Part shown: positions 41,859 through 49,419 of the stretch, piece by piece
How the letters are laid out: each line of letters begins with the position of its first letter
Numbering within the stretch: the first letter of the stretch is position 1
From: Paraplanobispora siamensis
GTDB lineage: Bacteria; Actinomycetota; Actinomycetes; Streptosporangiales; Streptosporangiaceae
Direction of reading: 5' to 3'
Length of the DNA stretch: 64,000 nucleotides
NCBI RefSeq assembly: GCF_016863175.1
Contig: NZ_BOOJ01000052.1
Location: 62,001 to 126,000, forward strand
The notes under the pieces: generated by a model
Databases searched by the model: none
Told to the model about the DNA's origin: nothing
The model's input: the letters and a program-made list of their open reading frames with translations, nothing else
Translations under genes and position numbers: made by a program

Positions 41859-42979
41859 AGTTCATCGCCGACCAGCAGTCCCTGTCGGCCGCTGCGGCCT
41901 GGGTCGCCAAGGCCCTGCCCAACCGGCCGACCGCTCCGATCCTGGGCGCCATGAAGGTCACCGTGCGCCCGGATGCGGTGACGCTGGCCGCCTTCGACTA
42001 CGACGTCTCCCTGACCACGACCGTGGAGGTGATGACCGGCGATTCGGGCACCTTCGCCGTGCCCGGCGGCCCGCTGCGGGAGATGCTGGCCTCCCTGCCA
42101 CACGGGCAGGTCCAGGTCGACGTGGACACCGCCCGGGCCACGCTGCGCTGCGGCGGCGCGGTCTTCACCCTGCCGCTGATGCCGGTGGAGGACTACCCGG
42201 CCCTGCCGGAGGTCCCCGCCCCGGACGGGCACTTCCCCGGCCAGGCGTTCGCCCAAGCCGCAACCCAGACCAAGTGCGCCACCTCCCGCGACGAAACGGT
42301 GCCGATCCTGTGCGCGGTCCGCATCGACGTCACCGGCCGCCGGGGCGCCCTGGCCGCCACCGACCGCTACCGGCTGACCTGCCGGCGCCTGGAGTGGACT
42401 CCGGCCGCCGATCCGGTCACCTACGGCCTGCTGGTGCGGGTCCCGGCGCTGGAGGCGGTGTGCGCCGCGATCGGCTCCAGCGCCAACCCGGTGCAGATGG
42501 CGGCCGTGCGCAACCTCAACGGCGACGCGAGCATGGTCGCCTTCACCGTCGATGAGCGCATCATCACCTGCCGGGTCATCGATGAGGCCTACATCAAGTA
42601 CGAAGAGCGGCTGGCCGACATCGGCGAGCGCGACCACAGCACGGAGGTCATGGTGGAGGTCGCGCCGCTGACCGCCGCGGTCAAGCGGGCTTCCCTGGTG
42701 TTGTCCCGCAACCAGCCCGTAAAGATCGCCGTGGGCGATGAGACGATCGGCGTGCAGGCCGCCGGCGATGACTCCCAGCTGGCCGAACCGCTGGCCGCCC
42801 ACACCCGGGGTGAGCACATCACCGTCGCGATCAACCACGCGTACCTGCTGGACGCCCTGGCGGCCATGCCGACGGAGGAAGTGCGCATGCAGTTCGGCAA
42901 GGCGACGCAGCCGATCATGTGTCGGCCGGTCGGCGGTACCGACTACCGGCACGTGCTGATGCCGATCCGGCTGGCGTAG
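41855..42979 (+). CDS. dnaN: DNA polymerase III beta sliding clamp
   Basis: The product (374 aa) has the three-domain layout of a bacterial beta-clamp: domain 1 FIADQQSLSAAAAWVAKALP and ILGAMKVTVRPDAVTLAAFD; domain 2 FAQAATQTKCATSRDETVPI, LAATDRYRLTCRRLEW; domain 3 VAPLTAAVKRASLVLSRNQP; and the conserved end YRHVLMPIRLA. The clamp tethers polymerases and other enzymes to DNA. Length is near the host norm. The GTG overlaps the previous gene. A phage-owned clamp suggests a dedicated replisome, but no polymerase is in this window. Confidence 0.9.
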   Translation: MKFIADQQSLSAAAAWVAKALPNRPTAPILGAMKVTVRPDAVTLAAFDYDVSLTTTVEVMTGDSGTFAVPGGPLREMLASLPHGQVQVDVDTARATLRCGGAVFTLPLMPVEDYPALPEVPAPDGHFPGQAFAQAATQTKCATSRDETVPILCAVRIDVTGRRGALAATDRYRLTCRRLEWTPAADPVTYGLLVRVPALEAVCAAIGSSANPVQMAAVRNLNGDASMVAFTVDERIITCRVIDEAYIKYEERLADIGERDHSTEVMVEVAPLTAAVKRASLVLSRNQPVKIAVGDETIGVQAAGDDSQLAEPLAAHTRGEHITVAINHAYLLDALAAMPTEEVRMQFGKATQPIMCRPVGGTDYRHVLMPIRLA

Positions 42980-42987
42980 GCGGCGCC

Positions 42988-44001
42988 ATGGTCAACATCA
43001 CCACGATCTCCTGGACCGACTTCACCATCAACTTCGGCGGCGGCTGCAAGAAGGTCTCCGAAGGCTGCGATAACTGCTACAGCGAACGCGGCGACCGCCG
43101 CTGGGGCCGGGACTTCACCGTCGTACGGCGCCGCCCGCAGGCCTTCGCCGACATGTTCGCCCTGTCCCGCAAGATCGGCGACGGTCACGCCAAGGTGTTC
43201 CTGAACTCCATGACCGACACCTTCCACCCCTTCTACGACGACGACTACATCGCGGAGCTGCTGACGGTGGCGGCGCTGACGCCGAACCTGACCTACCAGA
43301 TCCTGACCAAGCGGTACTCACGCCTGCGCACCTTCCTAACCGACGCCTGCCGGTGCAAGGGCGGGCATCAGCCGGGCGTGCACCTGAAGTCGAAGATGGC
43401 CGACATCGCCCGCAAGTACGCGCGCAAGCGGCCAGACCTGGACAACATCAGTCACCACGTCTACTTCGATGTGCCCTACCCGCTGCCCAACGTGTGGTTC
43501 GGGGTCTCGGCGGAGACCCAGTACTGGGCCGATCGGCGTATCCCCAGCCTGCTGAGCACCCCGGCCGCCGTCCGGTTCGTGTCGGCCGAACCGCTGCTGG
43601 GGCCGATCCACCTCAACATGTGCAACTACTGGGCCCCGCCCCACATGGAGGGCTTTCCGGGGGCGCATAACCCGCTCACGGGTGAATGGTGGCCGGCCGT
43701 CGGCAACGCGGAGGAGGAGTACGCCAACCGGGTGACCGACCAGCCGCGCATCGACTGGGTCATCGTCGGCGGAGAGTCGGGCTTCGGCGACAGCTACCGT
43801 CCGATGGATCTGACCTGGGCCCGCGACGTCGTCGCCCAGTGCCAGGAAGCCGGCACCGCGGTGTTCGTCAAGCAACTGGGCACCGCGCAGGCCCAGCGCC
43901 TTGGCCTGGCCGACTTCAAGGGGGAGAAGTGGGGGCAATGGCCGTCGGACCTGGACGACCTGCGGATCCGCCAGTTCCCCACTCCCCTACTCAACCGCTA
44001 A
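42988..44001 (+). CDS. Phage Gp37/Gp68-family protein (DUF5131)
   Basis: The ATG at 42988 gives MVNITTISWTDFTINFGGGC. The N-terminal Cys cluster (GGGCKKVSEGCDNCY) matches the radical-SAM-like signature of the Gp37/Gp68 family, followed by WGRDFTVVRRRP, VFLNSMTDTFHP, YQILTKRYSRL, WFGVSAETQYWADRRIP, VRFVSAEPLLGPI and VIVGGESGFGDSYRPMD, all family landmarks. These proteins are widespread in mobile elements; their chemistry is not established. It ends at an early-type promoter motif. Confidence 0.88.
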   Translation: MVNITTISWTDFTINFGGGCKKVSEGCDNCYSERGDRRWGRDFTVVRRRPQAFADMFALSRKIGDGHAKVFLNSMTDTFHPFYDDDYIAELLTVAALTPNLTYQILTKRYSRLRTFLTDACRCKGGHQPGVHLKSKMADIARKYARKRPDLDNISHHVYFDVPYPLPNVWFGVSAETQYWADRRIPSLLSTPAAVRFVSAEPLLGPIHLNMCNYWAPPHMEGFPGAHNPLTGEWWPAVGNAEEEYANRVTDQPRIDWVIVGGESGFGDSYRPMDLTWARDVVAQCQEAGTAVFVKQLGTAQAQRLGLADFKGEKWGQWPSDLDDLRIRQFPTPLLNR

Positions 44002-44014
44002 GTATGTGTACGCT
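43997..44014 (+). promoter_or_regulatory. Early-type motif overlapping a stop codon
   Basis: GCTAAGTATGTGTACGCT. The TAA is the stop of the Gp37/Gp68 gene. It stands 31 nt before the next start. Confidence 0.58.
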
Positions 44015-44044
44015 GGGCACGGCCCGGCCGGACAGGAGGACCTG

Positions 44045-44302
44045 ATGGGACAGCCTGCACTACCGAACCTGCGCGTAACGCGCCTGATGTGCCTATCGGA
44101 ACAGGACGCCGCCGCGGTGGCGGCCAAGGTGGCCGAATACGTCGGCGACCGCGCCGGGCCCGACCACACCGTGGTCGCCGACGGCCACGCGGTGGAAATC
44201 ACCTACTTCGACAAGCGGTTCCCGCTGGACGTGGCCGACATGGCCGCCGAAGAGCAGCACGCCTCCGACGACGCGGCGGCGCGGGTGATCGCCAGCCTAT
44301 GA
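44045..44302 (+). CDS. Hypothetical protein, 85 aa
   Basis: The ATG follows ACAGGAGGACC. The product is alpha/beta (MCLSEQDAAAVAAKVAEYVG, VVADGHAVEITYFDKRFPLD). No family is recognised. Confidence 0.62.
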   Translation: MGQPALPNLRVTRLMCLSEQDAAAVAAKVAEYVGDRAGPDHTVVADGHAVEITYFDKRFPLDVADMAAEEQHASDDAAARVIASL

Positions 44303-44315
44303 CCGCACGTACACC

Positions 44316-44349
44316 GCGGCGCCGGCAGGGACCGTTCTGCCGGCGCCGC
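44316..44349 (+). terminator. Strong GC hairpin
   Basis: GCGGCGCCGGCAG and CTGCCGGCGCCGC form a perfect 13 bp stem with an 8 nt loop, without a T-run. It is a terminator or attenuator between two small genes. Confidence 0.58.
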
Positions 44350-44372
44350 ATCACGACAAGGGGGAAGTGTCG

Positions 44373-44612
44373 ATGCGCGTTCCGGTGACCGCTGAGCAGG
44401 TCAACAGCCAGGTGGTGGAGGTCCGCCATAATCTGGGCTCCAGCGCGGTGCAGGTCACCTGCTACCGATCCGACGGAGATGAGGTCGGCTACCTGGCGGC
44501 CGTCCCGATCACCTCCGACATCGTCGAAGTCATGGTCGTGCCCGGGTCCGGCGTGGCGGAAATTGAGGTCGTCACGGCTGATGCACCTGCCGCCAACCAG
44601 GCATCATCGTGA
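44373..44612 (+). CDS. Hypothetical protein, 79 aa
   Basis: The ATG at 44373 follows AAGGGGGA; a GTG at 44367 is possible. The product is all-beta in appearance (VVEVRHNLGSSAVQVTCYRS, IVEVMVVPGSGVAEIEVVTA), like a small Ig or OB barrel. No family is recognised. Confidence 0.58.
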   Translation: MRVPVTAEQVNSQVVEVRHNLGSSAVQVTCYRSDGDEVGYLAAVPITSDIVEVMVVPGSGVAEIEVVTADAPAANQASS

Positions 44613-44631
44613 CGCCACCTATTGTGACAAC

Positions 44632-44649
44632 GCTAACCACCTGTACAAT
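44632..44649 (+). promoter_or_regulatory. Early-type promoter motif (variant)
   Basis: GCTAACCACCTGTACAAT. TTGTGA lies 16 nt upstream of TACAAT as -35. The operator half is altered (AACCAC for AAGTAC), so its control may differ. Confidence 0.62.
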
Positions 44650-44657
44650 CTGAATCG

Positions 44658-44679
44658 AGATCGAAGGAGCGAGCGATCT
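44658..44679 (+). promoter_or_regulatory. Leader hairpin with GGAGCGAG loop
   Basis: AGATCG - AAGGAGCGAG - CGATCT has a 6 bp stem. ACAGGAGG follows before the ATG at 44705. Confidence 0.58.
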
Positions 44680-44704
44680 GAGACAGGAGGGAGAGGATCG
44701 ACCC

Positions 44705-45409
44705 ATGACCACTGAGAACATGACCGTCACTGTCGACCCGTCCCGGTTTGAGGGACTGGCCGATGAGGACAAGCTGAACGCTCACCCGCCCACCCGGGCG
44801 AAGCTGGAGGCCATCGACGACCCGTGGGAGCGGTACGTCAAGGCGTGTGAGATCGCCAACGACAACTACCGGTACGGGGAGAAGGTGACCGCACTGCGCA
44901 CGGAGCGCGATGTGGCCTTCCGGGTGCTGCACCAGGTGCACAAGGTGGCGAAGATGGCCATTGCGCGGGAGATCACGCCCCGGGAGATGGCCCGCCAGGG
45001 CAAGTCGGCCGACCGGCGGCTGCTGGAGTCGGCCATGCAGGTCGCCAACGAAGGAAGCGCCGCCGTCATGCCGGAGTGGAGCCGGGATGAGGCCATCACC
45101 ATCGCCCGCAAGAACCACCTGGCGATGCTGAAGTGTGAGGCGGTCGCCACCACGGCGCGGGAGTTCCGCCGCGTGCTGATCATCGAGTGGACTGGCGGCA
45201 AGTACGGCACCTCCCGGTCCAACGCTGACCTGGCGCGGGCCGCGGACATCTCCACCGCGGCGCTGGCGCAGATCCGCACGGGGAAAATCAACGCCCCGGC
45301 CGCGGTCCGCAAGCAGCGTCGCAAGAAGGACAAGGGCGACGCCGGCACCGACGCCGGCACCGACGCGGGAACCGCCGGCGACGACGCCCCGGTGGCCGTC
45401 AGCGCTTGA
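44705..45409 (+). CDS. HTH protein before terminase, candidate small terminase subunit, 234 aa
   Basis: The product has a helical middle (GEKVTALRTERDVAFRVLHQ, AITIARKNHLAMLKCEAVAT) and an HTH-like segment (SNADLARAADISTAALAQIR), then a basic stretch and a short TDAG repeat (DAGTDAGTDAGTAG) at the end. Its position just before terL and its DNA-binding segment fit a small terminase subunit, but it is transcribed from an early-type promoter and separated by a terminator. A regulator is equally possible. Confidence 0.55.
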   Translation: MTTENMTVTVDPSRFEGLADEDKLNAHPPTRAKLEAIDDPWERYVKACEIANDNYRYGEKVTALRTERDVAFRVLHQVHKVAKMAIAREITPREMARQGKSADRRLLESAMQVANEGSAAVMPEWSRDEAITIARKNHLAMLKCEAVATTAREFRRVLIIEWTGGKYGTSRSNADLARAADISTAALAQIRTGKINAPAAVRKQRRKKDKGDAGTDAGTDAGTAGDDAPVAVSA

Positions 45410-45452
45410 CGGCCACCTCTTTCGGCCGCGGTGCGGCGCAGATGAGCGAACA

Positions 45453-45474
45453 GGCGCTGGAGCCCTCCAGCGCC
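45453..45474 (+). terminator. Intrinsic terminator before the packaging unit
   Basis: GGCGCTGGAG and CTCCAGCGCC form a perfect 10 bp stem with a 2 nt centre, followed by TTCTTC. Confidence 0.72.
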
Positions 45475-45499
45475 TTCTTCGTGCCCGCCTGCCGGTAGC

Positions 45500-45531
45500 G
45501 CGCGACATAAGGCCCTTCCGACCGTCATGGT
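45500..45531 (+). promoter_or_regulatory. Late-type promoter motif of the packaging/head region
   Basis: GCGACATAA, 14 nt, TCATGGT, then 7 nt to the ATG at 45539. It is the first late-type site before terL. Confidence 0.55.
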
Positions 45532-45538
45532 GACCGGC

Positions 45539-45778
45539 ATGGGCGAGGTGATCTCTATCGGTCGGGCACGTCAGGCGCGCGTCGAACGCCGCCTGGCGCT
45601 GGCTGAGCATGCGGTGATGCACCCGTCCCTGCGGTGGGTGACCGGCAATGACGACCAGGTGGCCCACCGCCGCCACAGCGACGGCGGCACCATCTGCGGT
45701 GCGGCCGGCCCGCTGCTGCTGGCACCCACCGGCGCCAACCGGTGCCCGCACTGCTACAGCCTCCCGGGAACAGGGTGA
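45539..45778 (+). CDS. Small Cys/His protein before terminase, 79 aa
   Basis: I take the ATG at 45539, 7 nt from the late-type box, as a leaderless start; an ATG at 45527 overlaps the box. The product (MGEVISIGRARQARVERRLA...) ends with TICGAAGPLLL and NRCPHCYSLPG, a likely zinc site. It overlaps terL by GTGA. It might be an HNH-like or small-terminase-like partner, but no family is certain. Confidence 0.55.
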   Translation: MGEVISIGRARQARVERRLALAEHAVMHPSLRWVTGNDDQVAHRRHSDGGTICGAAGPLLLAPTGANRCPHCYSLPGTG

Positions 45779-48684
45779 GCGCGGTCGCTGAGGCGGTCCG
45801 GCACCGGTCCCCGGGGCGGTCCAAGGAAGCCGCGCGGCTGTTCCATGACCTGAAGGCGGCGCCGATCCGCCAGCGGCGCCGGTTCCTGGCCAGCCTGGAC
45901 CGGGCCGACCTGCGCCAGGTCCTGACGGTGGCCGCCCGCGAAGGCGGCACGCCGTACTGCCTGTGGGAAGACGACCCGGTCGGCTTCGTCACCGACGTGC
46001 TGCGGGAGAACACCTGGAGCAAGCCCCGGGAGATCCTGTCGGCACTCCCCCACCACAACAAGATCGCCGTTCCCAGCTGCTTCGCCAGCGGCAAGTGCGT
46101 AGCGTGGAACGAGATGATTCAGCTTGCCGATGGCTCTGTGGTACGTGCCGCTGACCTGGTCGGCACGACCTTCCACATGATCGGCTGGCAGGAGGACGGC
46201 ACGCAGACCGTCCGCCGTGCCACAGCCGAATGGAACGCCTATGAGCCGGTGTTCCGCATCACCACCGACAGCGGGCGCACCGTCGTCCGCAACGGCGCCC
46301 ACCCGTTCTGGGTGGCCACGGCCGAACGCAAGGCCCGCCCCCGGTGCGGCAACGGCAGCATCAGCTCCGGCCTGATCCCGCAGGTGCGCGGCTGGACCCC
46401 ATTGCGGGACATCGTCGCCGACCGTGACCTGGTCCTGGTGCCTGAGCATGTGGAAACGGTCGGCGATGCCCGCTGGCCGGAGGGGCACGCCGCGATGCTG
46501 GGCTACCTGCTGGGCGATGGCGGCACCACCACCAACATCGGGTTCTCCCAGATGCCCGGCCCGGCCCTGGATGAGTTCTTGGCCCTGACGGAGAAGCTGG
46601 GCTGTCGCGCGACGCTCAAGAAACGCGCCCCCGGCAACGAACGCAAACACGTGGAACTGGAGGTCGTCGGCACGCAGGCCGGCCGTAACCCGGTGCGTGA
46701 CCTGGCCCGCCGGTGGGGCATCTTGGGCTGCAAGGCCGTAGACAAGCGCATCCCCGATGAAGCCTGGCGGCTGCACCCGGACGAACTGGCCGCCATCGCG
46801 GGCCGCCTGTTCTCCTGTGACGGCTACGTGCACGTACGCACGGAGGCGACCATCCGGGGGGAGAAGAAGCCGCGCAATGAGGCGTACATCTCCTTGGAGG
46901 TCAACAACGAAGGGCTGGTGCGTGACTTCCAACGGCTGATGATCCGCCTAGGCGTGCCCGGCGTCGTCTCCGCCACGCAGCAGAAGATGTGGAACGGCAA
47001 CCCGTTCCGGACCTGGAAGTGGGTCATCAACTCCGCCCGGGACATCGCGCGCTTCGCGGAGGTGATCGACGCCCCCGCGAAGAACGAGAAGATTCGGCAG
47101 GCCGTTGAGGTGGCGTCCTTGCGGAAGGCCCACCGGACGTGGCGGTGGCGCAACGCCCCGGCCGGGTACCGGTGGGAGGTCGTCAAGAGCGTCGAACAGC
47201 TGCCCGATGAGCGCACGGTGGCGATCGAGGTGGATATCGATCACACGTGGGTGGATCTGTTTGTGGAGCACAACACCTGGACCGCCAGTCGGGCGTTGTT
47301 GTGGTTCGCGCTGACCCGCCCGCCCGGCCAGGTGCAGGTCATCACCATGGCGCCGACCTGGCGGCAGGTGGCCAGGTTGTTGTGGACGGAGGTGCGGTTC
47401 GCGCACGGCCGGGCCAGCCTGCCGGGCACGGTCGACATGGTGCAGATGAAGCTGCCGATGTTCGACGGTCACGATGAGGTGGTCGCCTACGGCCTGTCGG
47501 GGGCGCCGACCAACGAACACGGGGTGCAGGGCATCCACAAGCAGGAGTTGCTGCTGATCGTCGATGAGGCGGGCGGCATCTCCCATGTGATCGGCAACAA
47601 CCTGCGGGGCATGACGTCCACGGACGGCAGCCACATGCTGGCGATCGGCAACCCGCCCAGCGACGAAGAAGGATCATGGTTTGAGGGGTTGTGCAGCCGC
47701 CCGGAAGAGGCGCTGTGCATCCCGATCTCCGCCTTCGACACCCCGGGTGCCTCCGGCGAAGACGCGCCCGTCTGCCGGACCTGCCTGGGCACCGTCGCTC
47801 CTCACAAGGTCACCAAGCATCTGGTCAAGCCGTCGTGGATCACTGAGACGATCGCCGAACACGGCGAAGACAGCGCCTACGTCCAGTCCAAGGTCTACGC
47901 GCGCTTTCCGCGGGGCGGCCCAAACCGGGTCTTGCCGTCGGTGTGGGTGGATGAGGCGGCCACGTCGGCCGAACCCGACGATGACGACTACGTGCCGCTG
48001 CCGGCGCTGGGCCTGGCCGATGAGAGCGGCACCTGGATGGTCAGACGGCGCGCCTGGATCCGGCTGGGTGTCGATGTGGCCTCCGACGGCGGTGATGAGC
48101 TGGTCATCGCCCGCTGTGTCGGGGACCTGCTGACGATCCAGCACACCTCCGCAGGTTCTGCCAACGCCAACCAGGTCGACGTGGCCGGGCAGGTGTTGGC
48201 GGAGATTCGCAAGGCCGAAGCGCTGCGGGCCGCGCTGGGCACCCGTGATCCCATCCGGGTGAAGGTCGACGCCATCGGCCTGGGCTGGGGTGTGGTCTCC
48301 ACCTTGCAGCGGTGGGGTGAGGAGGGCGTGCACGACGCCGAGATCGTGGGGGTGGACGTGTCGGAGGGCACCGACCGGGAGCCCGACGGGGAGACGCTGA
48401 AGCCGAACCTGAAGAGGGATGAGATGTGGCTGGCGATGCGGGCCCTGCTGCGGCCCACAGGCCACGGCCAGCAACTGCGGCTACGGGTCGATGCCCGCAC
48501 CCTGGCGCAGCTGCGCTCCCCCCTCATGGGCACCAACTCCGGCGGCAAGACTGTGGTGGAGTCGAAGAAGAAGATGCGCCTTCGCGGGCTGAGCAGCCCG
48601 GACCGCGCTGAAGCGGCCCTGCTGTCGGTCTATGAGCCGGCGCCGCCGAAGACGAAGAAGAAGCGGGCCCGCGTGATCGCGTAG
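45775..48684 (+). CDS. terL: Terminase large subunit interrupted by an intein
   Basis: The frame encodes 969 aa, of which residues 108-500 are an intein. The mature 576 aa TerL packages DNA: its ATPase P-loop is CFASGK joined to TWTASRALLWF after splicing, Walker B is LLLIVDEAGGI, and a coupling motif follows (MLAIGNPPS). The C-terminal nuclease has the RNase H-like RLGVDVASDGGDELVIARC, VKVDAIGLGWGVV and a late Asp segment. The GTG overlaps the previous stop. Motor activity should require splicing because the intein splits the P-loop. Confidence 0.92.
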   Translation: MSAVAEAVRHRSPGRSKEAARLFHDLKAAPIRQRRRFLASLDRADLRQVLTVAAREGGTPYCLWEDDPVGFVTDVLRENTWSKPREILSALPHHNKIAVPSCFASGKCVAWNEMIQLADGSVVRAADLVGTTFHMIGWQEDGTQTVRRATAEWNAYEPVFRITTDSGRTVVRNGAHPFWVATAERKARPRCGNGSISSGLIPQVRGWTPLRDIVADRDLVLVPEHVETVGDARWPEGHAAMLGYLLGDGGTTTNIGFSQMPGPALDEFLALTEKLGCRATLKKRAPGNERKHVELEVVGTQAGRNPVRDLARRWGILGCKAVDKRIPDEAWRLHPDELAAIAGRLFSCDGYVHVRTEATIRGEKKPRNEAYISLEVNNEGLVRDFQRLMIRLGVPGVVSATQQKMWNGNPFRTWKWVINSARDIARFAEVIDAPAKNEKIRQAVEVASLRKAHRTWRWRNAPAGYRWEVVKSVEQLPDERTVAIEVDIDHTWVDLFVEHNTWTASRALLWFALTRPPGQVQVITMAPTWRQVARLLWTEVRFAHGRASLPGTVDMVQMKLPMFDGHDEVVAYGLSGAPTNEHGVQGIHKQELLLIVDEAGGISHVIGNNLRGMTSTDGSHMLAIGNPPSDEEGSWFEGLCSRPEEALCIPISAFDTPGASGEDAPVCRTCLGTVAPHKVTKHLVKPSWITETIAEHGEDSAYVQSKVYARFPRGGPNRVLPSVWVDEAATSAEPDDDDYVPLPALGLADESGTWMVRRRAWIRLGVDVASDGGDELVIARCVGDLLTIQHTSAGSANANQVDVAGQVLAEIRKAEALRAALGTRDPIRVKVDAIGLGWGVVSTLQRWGEEGVHDAEIVGVDVSEGTDREPDGETLKPNLKRDEMWLAMRALLRPTGHGQQLRLRVDARTLAQLRSPLMGTNSGGKTVVESKKKMRLRGLSSPDRAEAALLSVYEPAPPKTKKKRARVIA
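46096..47274 (+). other. Intein with LAGLIDADG endonuclease domain inside TerL
   Basis: This is a 393-residue insertion between the Lys and Thr of the Walker A motif. It begins CVAWNEMIQLADGSVV (Cys1, block A), has a block B-like NGAHPFWVATAE, two dodecapeptide motifs (AMLGYLLGDGG and AAIAGRLFSCDGY), and ends VDLFVEHN before Thr+1. This is a complete, probably active self-splicing element with a homing endonuclease of the dodecapeptide class. The penultimate residue is His, as usual. Confidence 0.9.
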
Positions 48685-48745
48685 CGGCGGCGTTCGTACC
48701 CGGGTCCGAAACGACACGCCGACCGTACCCGCCCGCACCGATCAT

Positions 48746-48787
48746 GAGGTGGGTGGAGCGGACTAGCGTGGACATACCACCCACCTC
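48746..48787 (+). repeat. Perfect 11 bp inverted repeat after terL
   Basis: GAGGTGGGTGG and CCACCCACCTC are separated by 20 nt. No T-run follows. It may be a terminator or an RNA structure. Confidence 0.4.
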
Positions 48788-48900
48788 CTACCGCGGCGCC
48801 CCGGCCATCCCGCCACCAGCCGAAGCGCCGACGGCCGCCCTGCCCACCCCGGGGGCCACCCTTCACCGCCTGATGGCGGGCGGTGAGAACCGAACCGGTT

Positions 48901-48939
48901 CCGGGGATGCACGCGCCTGGCGTGCCGCACCATCCCCGG
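48901..48939 (+). terminator. Long hairpin between terL and next gene
   Basis: CCGGGGATG and CATCCCCGG enclose a second stem CACGC/GCGTG. It lies 26 nt before the ATG at 48965. The 280 nt gap around it holds no convincing gene. Confidence 0.48.
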
Positions 48940-48964
48940 CTTCGCGCAATGCCAGGGGGATCGC

Positions 48965-49348
48965 ATGCCGTTGCCGGAATATTCACCCACGCATGTCTGG
49001 GTCGGGGCCGCCACCGTGCCCATCACCCAGCGCAAGGTGCGCCGGGCCTATCTGCGCCAGTCGGTGCGGACGGTCAAGGACACCAAAATCACGATTCTGG
49101 AGATCTACTGCGAGCAGTGCCGGCGGCCCTACGACGACGTCCAGGATGAGCTGTGCAGCGCCGCCCAGTCCAGCAAGCACCTGAAGGGCGGCCCAATCGG
49201 AGTGCGCCAGAAGCGGGCCCACTACAAGCACAACTGCGCGTTGTTGGGCTGTGACCTGTCGTCGGCCGATGACGACGCGGAAGAGCCGTCGCTGTTCGAC
49301 GACCACGACGACCAGCCGGAGGAGGAGATCGGGCAGGAGGCGGTGTAA
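48965..49348 (+). CDS. Hypothetical zinc-ribbon protein, 127 aa
   Basis: The ATG follows GGGGGATCGC. The middle has LEIYCEQCRRPYDDVQDELC, a possible zinc ribbon, and a second Cys pair in NCALLGCDLS. The last 35 residues are very acidic (DDDAEEPSLFDDHDDQPEEE). Position between terL and portal suggests a packaging or head accessory. No family is recognised. Confidence 0.62.
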   Translation: MPLPEYSPTHVWVGAATVPITQRKVRRAYLRQSVRTVKDTKITILEIYCEQCRRPYDDVQDELCSAAQSSKHLKGGPIGVRQKRAHYKHNCALLGCDLSSADDDAEEPSLFDDHDDQPEEEIGQEAV

Positions 49349-49356
49349 TCCAGGCC

Positions 49357-49386
49357 GCGACCTAAGGCAATCGGGCCCCCTACCGT
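49357..49386 (+). promoter_or_regulatory. Late-type promoter motif before portal
   Basis: GCGACCTAA, 14 nt, CTACCGT. Both boxes match the consensus well. Confidence 0.68.
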
Positions 49387-49417
49387 CATGCCGCACGGTG
49401 TGAACGGTAAGGGGGCC
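49374..49417 (+). promoter_or_regulatory. Hairpin covering portal ribosome-binding site
   Basis: GGCCCCCT and AGGGGGCC pair, with inner CCGT/ACGG. The 3' arm contains the AAGGGGG used for the ATG at 49420; the 5' arm overlaps the promoter, so only longer upstream transcripts would fold fully. Confidence 0.52.
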
Positions 49418-49419
49418 GG

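Noticed and set aside
48744-49184. Reading frame starting MRWVERTSVDIPPTS after terL
   Set aside because: It is Pro/Ala low-complexity, runs through two hairpins and overlaps the better-supported gene at 48965.
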